A stretch of 64,000 nt of DNA from JAXGXJ01 sp963816155 (lineage in GTDB: Bacteria > Actinomycetota > Thermoleophilia > RBG-16-64-13): positions 124,001 through 188,000 of the forward strand of contig CAWFJE010000009.1 in the NCBI GenBank assembly GCA_963816155.1. Direction: 5' to 3'. The notes beneath the pieces were generated by a model that saw nothing but the letters and a program-made list of their open reading frames with translations, did no database searches and had not been told where the DNA came from. Shown here one piece after another: positions 46,942-55,338 of the stretch; the first letter of the stretch is position 1; every line of letters starts with the position of its first letter. The position numbers were made by a program, and so were the translations under genes.

Positions 46942-47733
46942 TCACCACGATCTCTGAGGGGCCAGGAAGGCTTCCCTCCGTCGCTGTCGCGCCTCACTGT
47001 ACCGCCGCAGTGGCGGTTTTTCTACTGCCGTGCCATGGCGATCTTCACCACTTGATCCAGGGAGATGGACGAACCCGGTCCCGAAGCACCTACGGAGCCA
47101 GACCTCGAGCCAGGATAGCCAAAGCACCTGCCGCCGGAATGGGGAAGTCCCCGTGAGCACTCGGCCCTCCGTGCGGGCGCGAAGTTGGCGCAGCAGGGCT
47201 CGCTCCATCCCGGCAGCAAAGGGTATGGACGCGACCACGGCAGCCGCCTCCATCGCGTCCACGTCGCTCCTGATCCTGCCGAGTTCCTGCTCCTCCCGGA
47301 TGTACTCAGCCACGATCGCAACCGGTTCCGGTCGCACGAACCCCTCGGGGGACTTCTCGCTCACGTAGGATTCGAAGCTCTTCCTTAGGTCCGCGTCGGC
47401 CCATGTGGATGCCATCAGCGTCGTAAGGTCTCCCTGCGTCCGCCCCACCAACACGAAGAGGTGCTCCAAGTTGTCGCGCACGGTGTCCTGGCCGGCACGC
47501 TCGGGGAGTCGCCTGAGCTCCTTCCCGACCTTCAGCACGAGGGCGAAGAACACTTGGTGGAAGAGATCGTACTTGTCGGTGAAGTGTCGATACATCGTGC
47601 CTTCGGACAGCCCGGCTCTGCGGGCGATCTCACGGGTGGTGGCCCGGGCAAAACCTCGCTCCACGAACACCGCGAGAGCTGCGTCCATCAGAGCCTGGCG
47701 GGTCGGACTGGTATCTGTTGGCGTCGGATTCAC
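46942..47733 (-). CDS. TetR-family transcriptional regulator
   Basis: GTG 47733 has GAAGGAGATCCC upstream. The N-terminal helix-turn-helix is typical: RQALMDAALAVFVERGFARA, TTREIARRAGLSEGTMYRHF and TDKYDLFHQVFF. The C-terminal ligand domain spans residues about 80-230. The end of the protein beyond VLWLSWLEVWLRR looks unlike a TetR terminus, and another frame (GASGPGSSISLDQVVKIAMA) fits as well, so a frameshift near 47080 is possible. It is third in the ABC operon and two palindromes around that operon's promoter are probably its operators; it would repress its own operon until a ligand binds. Confidence 0.86.
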   Translation of the reverse strand: MNPTPTDTSPTRQALMDAALAVFVERGFARATTREIARRAGLSEGTMYRHFTDKYDLFHQVFFALVLKVGKELRRLPERAGQDTVRDNLEHLFVLVGRTQGDLTTLMASTWADADLRKSFESYVSEKSPEGFVRPEPVAIVAEYIREEQELGRIRSDVDAMEAAAVVASIPFAAGMERALLRQLRARTEGRVLTGTSPFRRQVLWLSWLEVWLRRCFGTGFVHLPGSSGEDRHGTAVEKPPLRRYSEARQRRREAFLAPQRSW

Positions 47734-47774
47734 GGGATCTCCTTCAGGCTCCATCTCAGCTCATCTGGCACGGC

Positions 47775-48566
47775 TCACGCCGTGATGTCTCGCCGCCGGA
47801 ACGTGACTGCCGTTATCACCAGTGTGACGACCACATACCCGACGGCCACCATCAGGCCTGTGGCGAAAGACATGTCGTCCGTGCCTCCCGCCGCCACGGT
47901 CCCGAAGGAAGATCCGGGAAGCCATTTCGCTCCACTGTCGAGCAGCAGAGTCAATATCATTTCGAACACCAGTAAGTAGCCAATCCCCACGGCGATGGAG
48001 AGTCCCGTGCTTCGCGTCATGACTCCGACGAAGAGCCCGATGAATCCCCACATGAGGGCTGCGAGAGTCAGATGCAGGTAGCCATTGAGGAGGGTCTGGG
48101 CCATGTCCGTGCGCCACGCCTCCGCGGATATCCCTGTTGCTTCCGCCACGGCGGGGGAGGCGATCAGGACGAGTAGGATTGTCGCGAGGGTGGCGATGCA
48201 AGTGAACAGCACGAGGGCGACCACCTTGCCGCCGAGCAGTCTCAGACGGTTGGGCTGGGCTTGGACGAGCAGCCGTATCAGGCCGTTCGAGTAGTCGGAG
48301 GAAGCGAAGATGGCCCATACCACGAGGGCCACGAGTCCCCACATGTTGGAGGCCAGCTTCAGCCCGGCGAACATGCCGTCGGGGGCCTCCAGCGTTGACA
48401 CAGAGACGCTCGGGCCGCCCGGCATGGTCACTCCCGAGTCCGCGGTGGCCGTGAAGAAGATGATGAACGTAACGATGAGCCCCAGCGCGGCCATCAGGCC
48501 GATACCCCCGAGGATGTAGTTGCGGCTCATCAGCCGGGTCCATTCGCTACGGATCTCACGCGTCAC
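47775..48566 (-). CDS. ABC-2 type transporter permease
   Basis: GTG 48566 overlaps the ATPase stop (GTGA). The 263-residue protein has six membrane helices, for example YILGGIGLMAALGLIVTFII, WGLVALVVWAIFASSDYSNG and LLVFEMILTLLLDSG. SDYSNGLIRLLVQAQPNRLR is a conserved ABC-2 permease loop. With the upstream ATPase it forms an exporter whose substrate may be a drug, lipid or peptide. Confidence 0.87.
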   Translation of the reverse strand: MTREIRSEWTRLMSRNYILGGIGLMAALGLIVTFIIFFTATADSGVTMPGGPSVSVSTLEAPDGMFAGLKLASNMWGLVALVVWAIFASSDYSNGLIRLLVQAQPNRLRLLGGKVVALVLFTCIATLATILLVLIASPAVAEATGISAEAWRTDMAQTLLNGYLHLTLAALMWGFIGLFVGVMTRSTGLSIAVGIGYLLVFEMILTLLLDSGAKWLPGSSFGTVAAGGTDDMSFATGLMVAVGYVVVTLVITAVTFRRRDITA

Positions 48567-49507
48567 GACGCCACCTCTCGTCCCGCTGCGGGCCGGCCGT
48601 TGGCACCCGATTCCGGCCCGGTCATGCGGAGGAACACTTCCTCCAGGCTGGATTCCCGCGGCCGGAGCACGCCTAGCACGATTCCGGCCTCGGCTGCGGC
48701 CCGATTGATGTCGGCCGACCTGGAGACGGGAGCCGAGATGTGCACTTCGTCCAACACCACCGATGCCTTCCAGCCCCCGGCCCGCAGCGCCTCAGCGAGG
48801 CCCTCGACGTCGGCCGGATGCTCCGGCGCGATCTCGATGCTCTCCCCTGCCCGGGAGACCAGGTCATCGAGGGGACCCGAAAAGAGGAGTTGCCCGAAGC
48901 GGACGATGGCCAGGCTGTCGCAGGCGGCCTCGATCTCGCTCAAGAGATGGGAGGATACGATCACTGTTCGTCCTTGGTCTCCCAGAGAGCGCAGCAGCTG
49001 CCTCATCTCCACGATGCCGGCAGGGTCAAGGCCGTTGGTCGGTTCATCGAGCACAAGGAGTTCGGCATCAGGGAGCAAGGCAGCGGCGATCCCCAAGCGC
49101 TGCTTCATGCCTAGCGAGAACCTCTTCACCGGTTCCTTGCTCCGATCGAGTAGGCCGACTGTCGCGAGTACCTCATCGACGCGGGTGTTGGAGATGCCGC
49201 GCAAACGCGCCAGCGAGCGCAGATTGGCCCGTGCGGAGAGTGAGGGAACGAAGGCGGGGCTCTCAATGAGTGCTCCGACCCGGTGTGCGTACTTGCCAGG
49301 GTGGGAGATGGGCGAGTCAAGGACGGCGGCGTCACCGCTCGTGGGCCTGATCAGTCCCAGCAACAATCTGATCAGGGTAGATTTGCCCGAACCGTTGGGC
49401 CCCACCAAGCCGATGACCCCCGGGCCCGCGATCTCCAGATCAAGCTCGTGGAGCGCGACCACGTCGCCGAAGCGCCTGCTGAGCTTGTCGGTCCGTATTA
49501 CTGACAC
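48563..49507 (-). CDS. ABC transporter ATP-binding protein
   Basis: GTG 49507 has TGGAGGTCAGA upstream. The 314-residue ATPase shows Walker A GLVGPNGSGKSTLIRLL, the Q-loop region GALIESPAFVPSLSARANL, signature FSLGMKQRLGIAAALL, Walker B AELLVLDEPTNGLDPAG and the H-loop VSSHLLSEIE. The C-terminal extension is typical of ABC-2 (drug or antibiotic) exporters. It is the first gene of a TetR-controlled operon. Confidence 0.92.
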   Translation of the reverse strand: MSVIRTDKLSRRFGDVVALHELDLEIAGPGVIGLVGPNGSGKSTLIRLLLGLIRPTSGDAAVLDSPISHPGKYAHRVGALIESPAFVPSLSARANLRSLARLRGISNTRVDEVLATVGLLDRSKEPVKRFSLGMKQRLGIAAALLPDAELLVLDEPTNGLDPAGIVEMRQLLRSLGDQGRTVIVSSHLLSEIEAACDSLAIVRFGQLLFSGPLDDLVSRAGESIEIAPEHPADVEGLAEALRAGGWKASVVLDEVHISAPVSRSADINRAAAEAGIVLGVLRPRESSLEEVFLRMTGPESGANGRPAAGREVAS

Positions 49508-49528
49508 TCTGACCTCCAGGGTTGTTGG

Positions 49529-49585
49529 GGGGTGAGCGCTCACCCCTCAGCGTGCATTGTAGCGGGTGAGCTCTCACCCCTTCAA
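49529..49585 (-). promoter_or_regulatory. promoter with two TetR-type operators
   Basis: On the minus strand TTGAAG (49585-49580) and TACAAT (49561-49556) are 18 bases apart. The spacer is filled by the inverted repeat GGGTGAGAGCTCACCC (49579-49564). A perfect palindrome GGGGTGAGCGCTCACCCC (49529-49546) covers the start-site region. Both share GTGAG-CTCAC half sites, so one repressor, probably the TetR protein of the operon, binds both. Confidence 0.78.
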
Positions 49586-49641
49586 GGCCCCGCGGACACC
49601 GACAGCAGGTTATGTGGGTCCGCTCGTCTGCCCATCCGCAG

Positions 49642-49662
49642 GTAGCACATCTGTGCTACACT
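49642..49662 (+). promoter_or_regulatory. operator/promoter of the AbrB-Doc pair
   Basis: GTAGCACA and TGTGCTAC form an inverted repeat with a 2-base spacer at 49642-49659. It overlaps a -10-like TACACT at 49657-49662, 38 bases before the antitoxin start. The -35 is weak. The layout fits autoregulation by the antitoxin or toxin complex. Confidence 0.5.
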
Positions 49663-49699
49663 GGCCGCGACCCCCCCCCTGTAAGAGTGGAGGACCAGG

Positions 49700-49927
49700 A
49701 TGACCCAGGGAGTGAAGCTACGCAGAGCCGGTGGCTCGATCGCCGCCACACTACCCAAGGACATGGCCGACAGGCTGAAGCTCGCCGCCGGCGATACCGT
49801 TATAGCCATAGAGATGGCGGACGGGATACTTCTCACCCCTTACGATCCGGAGACCGAAGAGGCTCTCTCGATCGCCGCCGAGGTGGGCCGCACGTACCGG
49901 AGCGCTCTGCGCGAGCTGGCGAGATAG
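49700..49927 (+). CDS. AbrB/MazE-type antitoxin
   Basis: ATG 49700 has GGAGG upstream. The 75-residue product is a SpoVT-AbrB swapped-hairpin protein: VKLRRAGGSIAATLPKDMAD, RLKLAAGDTVIAIEMADGIL, LTPYDPETEEALSIAAEVGR. It ends 3 bases before the doc gene. It should neutralise Doc and bind the palindrome upstream. Confidence 0.85.
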   Translation: MTQGVKLRRAGGSIAATLPKDMADRLKLAAGDTVIAIEMADGILLTPYDPETEEALSIAAEVGRTYRSALRELAR

Positions 49928-49930
49928 ACG

Positions 49931-50341
49931 GTGCCCGAACCCGAGCCCCGCTGGGTGTCTCGACTGGTTGTTGACGCCATCCAGGCGGACATGCTGCTCA
50001 CGCACGGAGGGCTGCCGGGTATCCGAGACGAGAACGCGCTCGATTCCGCACTCGCCCGCCCACGGCAGCGCTTTGCCTATCAACCCAACGCCGACCTGGC
50101 GGCGCTCGCCGCGGCCTACGGATACGCCCTGGCCCGTAACCACCCTTACAGCGACGGCAACAAACGCGTGGCGTTCATGGTGATGGCCGTATTCCTGGGG
50201 CTCAACGGGCTCGTGTTCACCGCGAGCGAAGCGGACGTGGTCACAACCGTCGTGGCGCTCGCGTCCGGTGACCTCGACGAGGACGAACTCGCCGACTGGA
50301 TCAGGACGCATACTGTGAACCGGCCTCGGGGCATACGTTAA
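49931..50341 (+). CDS. doc: Fic/Doc-family toxin
   Basis: GTG 49931 starts a 136-residue Fic-domain protein with ALARNHPYSDGNKRVAFMVM, carrying the HPFxxGNKR-type motif (Phe replaced by Tyr). The N-terminal HGGLPGIRDENALDSALARP is standard for Doc. Doc phosphorylates EF-Tu to stop translation. The active-site His, Asn, Lys and Arg are all present. It is paired with the AbrB-type antitoxin. Confidence 0.9.
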   Translation: MPEPEPRWVSRLVVDAIQADMLLTHGGLPGIRDENALDSALARPRQRFAYQPNADLAALAAAYGYALARNHPYSDGNKRVAFMVMAVFLGLNGLVFTASEADVVTTVVALASGDLDEDELADWIRTHTVNRPRGIR

Positions 50342-50856
50342 TAAGTCACCCGCTGAGAAGTCACCCACCGAGCGGCTGCGGTAGCGCCGAACGAGTCCAC
50401 ATCGATCCCCGAAATGTGACCAGGCGGTTAGGACCCGTGTTCCACAGAGTCGCTACTTCGAGGCGACTCCGTTGGCCGTGTGCCGGACGTCGGTCGGCTA
50501 CCCTGTCCGGAGCGCCGACGGGGGTGTCTACTGTCGCGTCGCCTTCACTACCTGGCTACCCTCGCCCCCCACGCTGCCGTTGAACGCGCCGTTCGGCGAG
50601 ATTGTTCCATTCAGGGGGAAGCTGCCCGAACCGGACGAGGTCCTCCCTGCGCCGATGACAGGGTCTGCCAGGCTCTTCAGGGGACCTTCCTTTTTCCCCA
50701 CAACCCCGGTGGGGCCCGACCTCGTATACTGGGTGCATGATCTCCCCGCGGGCATCATTTTCGAGGGCTTCTCGGGGGGTCTGATGGCGACGGTCAATTG
50801 AAGCAGCGACGTTCACCTGTCATCTGAAAGAGACGACTCGACGAAAGGACACAGCG
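50342..50856. other. 515-base region without a supported gene
   Basis: An ORF at 50472-50801 (+) has no ribosome-binding site, is Pro-rich and has no recognised relative, so it is not called. TATACT at 50725-50730 could be a -10 for the sulfatase gene, but its -35 is poor. This is the left edge of the accessory segment. Confidence 0.4.
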
Positions 50857-53229
50857 GTGAGCAATCCGATCGAGATCCAGCGAACCGTTCTCCCTATCCC
50901 CGATCAGCCGCACGTCGGTCTTACGACGTACGACGCCAAGGATCCTGACACGGTATACCCGCCAATCCGGGAATTGCGTCCGCCCGCAGGAGCGCCGAAC
51001 GTGCTCGTCGTCCTGTTGGACGACGTGGGCTTCGGTGCCAGTAGCGCCTTCGGGGGCCCGTGCCAGACGCCGAACTTCGAGAAGTTGGCGGCCAACGGCC
51101 TCAAATACAATCGGTTCCATACCACCGCACTCTGTTCTCCGACGAGACAGGCGCTCCTCACCGGCCGCAATCACCACTCGGCCGGTATGGGCGCGATCAC
51201 AGAGATGGCGACGTCGGCGCCGGGGCAATGTTCGTTCATGCCCAACACCATCTCACCGATCGCCCGCACGCTGAAGCTCAACGGTTATTCGACTTCGCAG
51301 TTCGGCAAGTGCCACGAAGTGCCGGTGTGGCAGACGAGCCCCATGGGTCCGTTCGATGCCTGGCCCACCGGCGGTGGCGGCTTTGAGTACTTCTACGGCT
51401 TCATCGGCGGCGAGACCAACCAATGGTATCCGGCGATCTATGAAGGCACGACGCCCATCGAAACCGACGGGACACCCGAAGAGGGATATCACTTCACCGT
51501 GGACATGACCACCAAAGCGATCAAGTGGATCCGTCAGCAGAAGGCGCTCATGCCCGACAAGCCGTTCTTCACCTACTTCGCCCCCGGTGCGACGCACGCG
51601 CCCCATCACGTGCCGAAGGAATGGGCGGACAAGTACAAAAGCAAGTTCGACCAGGGCTGGGACAAGCTGCGCGAAGAGACGTTCGCCCGCCAGAAGAAGC
51701 AGGGCGTCATCCCGCAGGACTGTCGGCTGACCGAGCGTCACCCGGAGATCCCGGCGTGGGATACCGTCGCAGAGGAGATGAAGCCGGTCCTCATCCGCCA
51801 GATGGAAGTGTACGCCGGCTTCCTTGAGCACACCGACCATGAATTCGGGCGGCTGATCGAGGCGCTCGAGGACCTCGGCGTCCTCGACAACACACTGATC
51901 TACGTGATCATCGGCGACAACGGCGCCTCGGCAGAGGGGTCGTTTCAGGGTACCTTCAACGAGATGTTGACGCTCACCGGGTTCGGCCACCTGGAGACAC
52001 CGGAGTTTCTGCGCGGGCACCTCGAGGGGTTGGGCGGGTTCGAATCGTACAACCACTACGCTGTGGGCTGGGCGCACGCCATGGATACGCCCTACCAATG
52101 GACCAAGCAGGTGGCGTCGCACTTCGGCGGCATCCGCAACGGGACGATCGTGCACTGGCCCCGGGGGATCCAGGCCAAAGGTGAGATTCGCGAGCAGTTT
52201 CACCATGTGATCGACGTGGCGCCGACCATCCTGGAAGTGGCTGGATTGCCGGAGCCTGTTTTCGTCAACGGTGTACAGCAGCGTCCGATCGAAGGCGTGA
52301 GTATGGCGTACTCGTTCGACAATGTCGACGCCGCCGGTCGTCATGAGACCCAGTACTTCGAGATGTTCGGGAACCGGGGCATCTACCACAAGGGCTGGAC
52401 CGCGGTCACCAAGCATCGGACGCCGTGGGAGACCGGGGCCGCGAAGCTGCCGGCTTTCGACGACGATGTGTGGGAGTTGTACGACACGAGTACGGACTGG
52501 AGCCAGTCGAACGACCTGGCGAAACAGAATCCGGAGAAGCTGCATGAACTCCAGCGGCTGTGGCTGATCGAAGCGGTTAAGCACAACGTCCTGCCTCTCG
52601 ATGACCGCTTCGCCGAGCGCGCCAATCCGGAGATGGCCGGCCGACCGGAGTTGATCAAGGGCAACCGGCAGTTGCTGTTTGGCGGTATGGGGCGGTTGAG
52701 CGAAAGCTCAGTCGTCAACTACAAGAACAAGTCGCACGCCGTGACGGCCGAGGTCGAGGTGCCGCAATCGGGTGCAAATGGCGTCATCGTCGCCGTGGGT
52801 GGACTCGCGGGTGGTTGGAGCCTGTACGCCAAAGATGGCAGGCTGAAGTACTGCTACAACTTCTACGGTCTGACCCGGCATACGATCGAGGGAGCGGCGG
52901 AGATCCCGCCGGGGACACATCAGGTTCGGATGGAGTTCAAGTACGATGGCGGCGGGATCGCCAAGGGTGGTACGGTCACCCTGTATGTGGACGGCAAGAA
53001 AGTCGCTGAAGGCCGGGTGGATCAGACCGAGCCATTCGTCTTCTCGGCCGACGAGACGTGTGACATCGGCAATGAATTCGGTTCGCCGGTGACCTACGAC
53101 TATCCACAAGACAAGAAGTTCAGTGGCGAAGTGAACTGGGTCGAGATCGACGTCGACAAGGACGCCCAGGACCTAGACCATCTGATCTCGCCGGAGGAAC
53201 GCCTGCGCGTAGCCTTGGCATTGCAGTAG
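50857..53229 (+). CDS. type I arylsulfatase
   Basis: GTG 50857 with AAAGGAC upstream gives 790 residues. The formylglycine motif is ALCSPTRQALLTGRN (Cys 93), the metal-binding pair is VVLLDDVGFG (Asp 55/56), and later sulfatase landmarks are THAPHHVPKEW and IIGDNGASAEG. The C-terminal 160 residues form a jelly-roll-like domain (LYVDGKKVAEGRVDQTEPFV). No signal peptide is evident, so it may be cytoplasmic. It needs a formylglycine-generating enzyme, and none is in the window. Codon third positions look less GC-biased than neighbouring genes, consistent with transfer. Confidence 0.88.
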   Translation: MSNPIEIQRTVLPIPDQPHVGLTTYDAKDPDTVYPPIRELRPPAGAPNVLVVLLDDVGFGASSAFGGPCQTPNFEKLAANGLKYNRFHTTALCSPTRQALLTGRNHHSAGMGAITEMATSAPGQCSFMPNTISPIARTLKLNGYSTSQFGKCHEVPVWQTSPMGPFDAWPTGGGGFEYFYGFIGGETNQWYPAIYEGTTPIETDGTPEEGYHFTVDMTTKAIKWIRQQKALMPDKPFFTYFAPGATHAPHHVPKEWADKYKSKFDQGWDKLREETFARQKKQGVIPQDCRLTERHPEIPAWDTVAEEMKPVLIRQMEVYAGFLEHTDHEFGRLIEALEDLGVLDNTLIYVIIGDNGASAEGSFQGTFNEMLTLTGFGHLETPEFLRGHLEGLGGFESYNHYAVGWAHAMDTPYQWTKQVASHFGGIRNGTIVHWPRGIQAKGEIREQFHHVIDVAPTILEVAGLPEPVFVNGVQQRPIEGVSMAYSFDNVDAAGRHETQYFEMFGNRGIYHKGWTAVTKHRTPWETGAAKLPAFDDDVWELYDTSTDWSQSNDLAKQNPEKLHELQRLWLIEAVKHNVLPLDDRFAERANPEMAGRPELIKGNRQLLFGGMGRLSESSVVNYKNKSHAVTAEVEVPQSGANGVIVAVGGLAGGWSLYAKDGRLKYCYNFYGLTRHTIEGAAEIPPGTHQVRMEFKYDGGGIAKGGTVTLYVDGKKVAEGRVDQTEPFVFSADETCDIGNEFGSPVTYDYPQDKKFSGEVNWVEIDVDKDAQDLDHLISPEERLRVALALQ

Positions 53230-53252
53230 CAGCCGGTACGGTAGTCAAGCGG

Positions 53253-53298
53253 GCAAGGGCCCTCGCTCGGATCACCGGGCGAGGGCGGCCCTTCTTGC
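53253..53298 (+). terminator. terminator after the sulfatase gene
   Basis: AAGGGCC and CTCGC pair with GCGAG and GGCCCTT (3-base bulge on one side), followed by CTTCTT. It is 25-70 bases past the sulfatase stop. Confidence 0.6.
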
Positions 53299-53313
53299 GC
53301 CGGCTTCGAAGCA

Positions 53314-53442
53314 GTTCCACCTTTGGTTGTATTAACCCAAGGCGCGCCTCCCGCTACGCTGCATCTCCCAGCCGCTAATCCAGTCGAGTGGTATTCAGCG
53401 ACCGGGACGTAGCGGAACCAAATAAGAGGGAGGAAGGGATAG
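53314..53442 (+). repeat. conserved upstream block of ssb, copy A
   Basis: GTTCCACCTTTGGTTGTATT (53314-53333) and CCCGCTACGCT (53352-53362) recur at 60759-60778 and 60791-60804 in front of ssb copy B. They probably include the ssb promoter or a regulatory site that was duplicated with the gene. Confidence 0.65.
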
Positions 53443-53561
53443 ATGAACAGCGTGCATCTCATCGGCCGCCTGGCCACGGACGTGCACGTGAAGGAGGTGA
53501 ACGGCGGGTCCAAGGTCAGCAGCTTCATCCTGTCCGTGGACCGCAATGCTGAAGAGGCGGA
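53443..53561 (+). pseudogene. ssb: ssb copy A, 5' fragment (left of inserted element)
   Basis: ATG 53443 with GAGGGAGGAAGGG upstream encodes MNSVHLIGRLATDVHVKEVN and continues GGSKVSSFILSVDRNAEEAE, the N-terminal third of the OB-fold single-strand DNA-binding protein. Homology stops exactly after GAGGCGGA (53554-53561). The 3' part resumes at 57861 with the same 8 bases. The open frame runs on to 53874 but encodes unrelated sequence. Confidence 0.85.
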
Positions 53562-53576
53562 GGTCGCAATTCTGCT
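53554..53576 (+). other. attL-like junction
   Basis: The ssb sequence ends at GAGGCGGA and is followed by GGTCGCAATTCTGC, one arm of the reconstructed attP. Confidence 0.7.
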
Positions 53577-53812
53577 ACATCCGCGTCAGCTTGCACCTCC
53601 TCCATCAAGCCCGGCGAAGTCATGCACGCTGATGCTCCACAGTGCGAACCGGCCGAAACCAGGGGGGTTGGAGGTAAGAGCAAGTAGCAAAGTTGGAAAC
53701 CCTGAACTCCACGTGGCACGAAGCCGACCAGACTGCTTCCTATCCATGCCGTCTGGCGGGCACGATTGTGGCGGGTGCTTCGTAGGTGCGGCCCCGGCAA
53801 CTCCGAACGGTT

Positions 53813-55101
53813 CTACCGCGTCGGTGGCGGGACCACCTTCGCGCGTGAAGGCTCGCGCACAAGAAGGACGATGAGAATCGCGCCGAGCACCAGCAGCAAA
53901 GCAGTGGTGAAGAAAGCCCCGCCGGCGCCGTAGCGACCGTAGATCCAGCCTCCCAGAAGTGGACCGATCACCCCGCCGAGAGCAGCCGCGGCGGTGTAGT
54001 AACCCAGCGCTGAACCCTGGCGGGCGTTGTCCGCAAGGTCGATCACCAGTGCCTCCTCGGCGGGCGTCGCGGCGGCGAAGGCCGCAGCCTCGAGGACCCA
54101 GAGAACGGCCAGCGGCCAGAGCGACCGAACGAAGGGGACCGCGGCGGCGGCCAGACCGGCCATTGCCAGCGCGGCCACGATCGGCGGGCGCCGCCCGAGG
54201 CGGTCGCTGATGCGCCCAGTCGCGAGGGGAGCACCGACCCGGCGACGGCTGCCGGCAGGAAGGCGAGTCCGAGAGCGAGCATGCTGGTCGAGACGTTGTC
54301 GAACAGGTACGGCATCAGGATCGGACCGAGGAGAGCGGTGGCGACTGCGGTCAAGCCCACGATCCCCATCAAGATCCACAACTGGCCGGGGAGGCGCCAC
54401 GCCGCACCCCCGGAGGCCCGTCGATCCTGGGGAGCCTCAGATACCCTGTCGTCATGGCTCTCGCGTTGAGCGAGGGTCTCCGGGATCTTCCGCCACACGA
54501 TCGCGGCAGCGACCAACGTAGCAGCTGCATACGCAAGGAAGAGCAGGCGCCACCCGCCTGCGAGCGTCAGCCACTCTCCGATTCCGTCGCCTTCCAGTAG
54601 AGCGAGAGCAGACCGAATCCCACGAGAGATCCCACGAGGGTGCCGCGAAAAGCCATTTCTTCGATCCGTCCGTATTCTCTCCCGCGACGGTCGCCGGACG
54701 CCAGATCCGACACGATGGACAGAGCGGCAAGCCAGGTGAGACTCGCTCCCACACCCTGCGCGACCTGGGCGAGATACAGACCGACCTACCCCGGTCGCGA
54801 GACCAAAGACCACGTTCGACAGGGCATAGGCCAGCAAGCCGGAGATCAGGAAAGGCCTCCGGCCGAGCCGGTCCAACCCGCGTCCGACGAAGGGCTGAGA
54901 GATGACGATGATCGCTGCATAGGCCGAGAACAGTCCACCGATCGCGAGAGGGCCGGCTTCCATCTCCCGTGCGATGAGGGGCACGCCGAGCAGCAGCATG
55001 CCAAAGGGAAGGGACACGAGGAACACGCTGAGCCGCAGACGCCGGAGGTACCGGTCGTTGCCAGAAGTTCCTCGTATCGTCCGATGCGACGGGTGCGCCA
55101 T
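53813..55101 (-). pseudogene. MFS transporter, frameshifted
   Basis: ATG 55101 opens a major facilitator protein: RLRLSVFLVSLPFGMLLLGV, IISQ-type helix IIVISQPFVGRGLDRLGRRP (motif A), then breaks near 54790, 54590 and 54240. Fragments in other frames continue the chain: GASLTWLAALSIVSDLASGD, SGEWLTLAGGWRLLFLAYAA and APLATGRISDRLGRRPPIVA (second motif A), to VLVREP at the end. Restored length would be about 429 residues with 12 helices. It may once have exported a compound linked to the adjacent amidohydrolase. Three breaks suggest decay or poor sequence. Confidence 0.7.
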
Positions 55102-55338
55102 AGGCAACCATGACAAGCTCCTAGTCGTGTCGAACCTGCCCCGTACTTTCTCACACTCGACTGACGTCGATGAGACGTGATGGACAGCGAGGTGTGTGTG
55201 ACGCCAATAGCAGCGACCCCGGGCCGACCAGCGCCTGCCCCGCGCGCGCAGCCGACATCCTGCGTTGTCGTATACCATAGACGGCGGTCGCGGCTGACGC
55301 CGTAGAACGTTAGGCATCTAACCACAGGAGCAGACAGT

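Noticed and set aside
50472..50801. Forward ORF of 109 codons before the sulfatase
   Set aside because: No ribosome-binding site, Pro-rich random-looking product, and equally long ORFs on the opposite strand.
53562..53874. C-terminal extension of the ssb copy A reading frame as a novel SSB variant
   Set aside because: The sequence after GAGGCGGA belongs to the inserted element; the true ssb continuation is at 57861.
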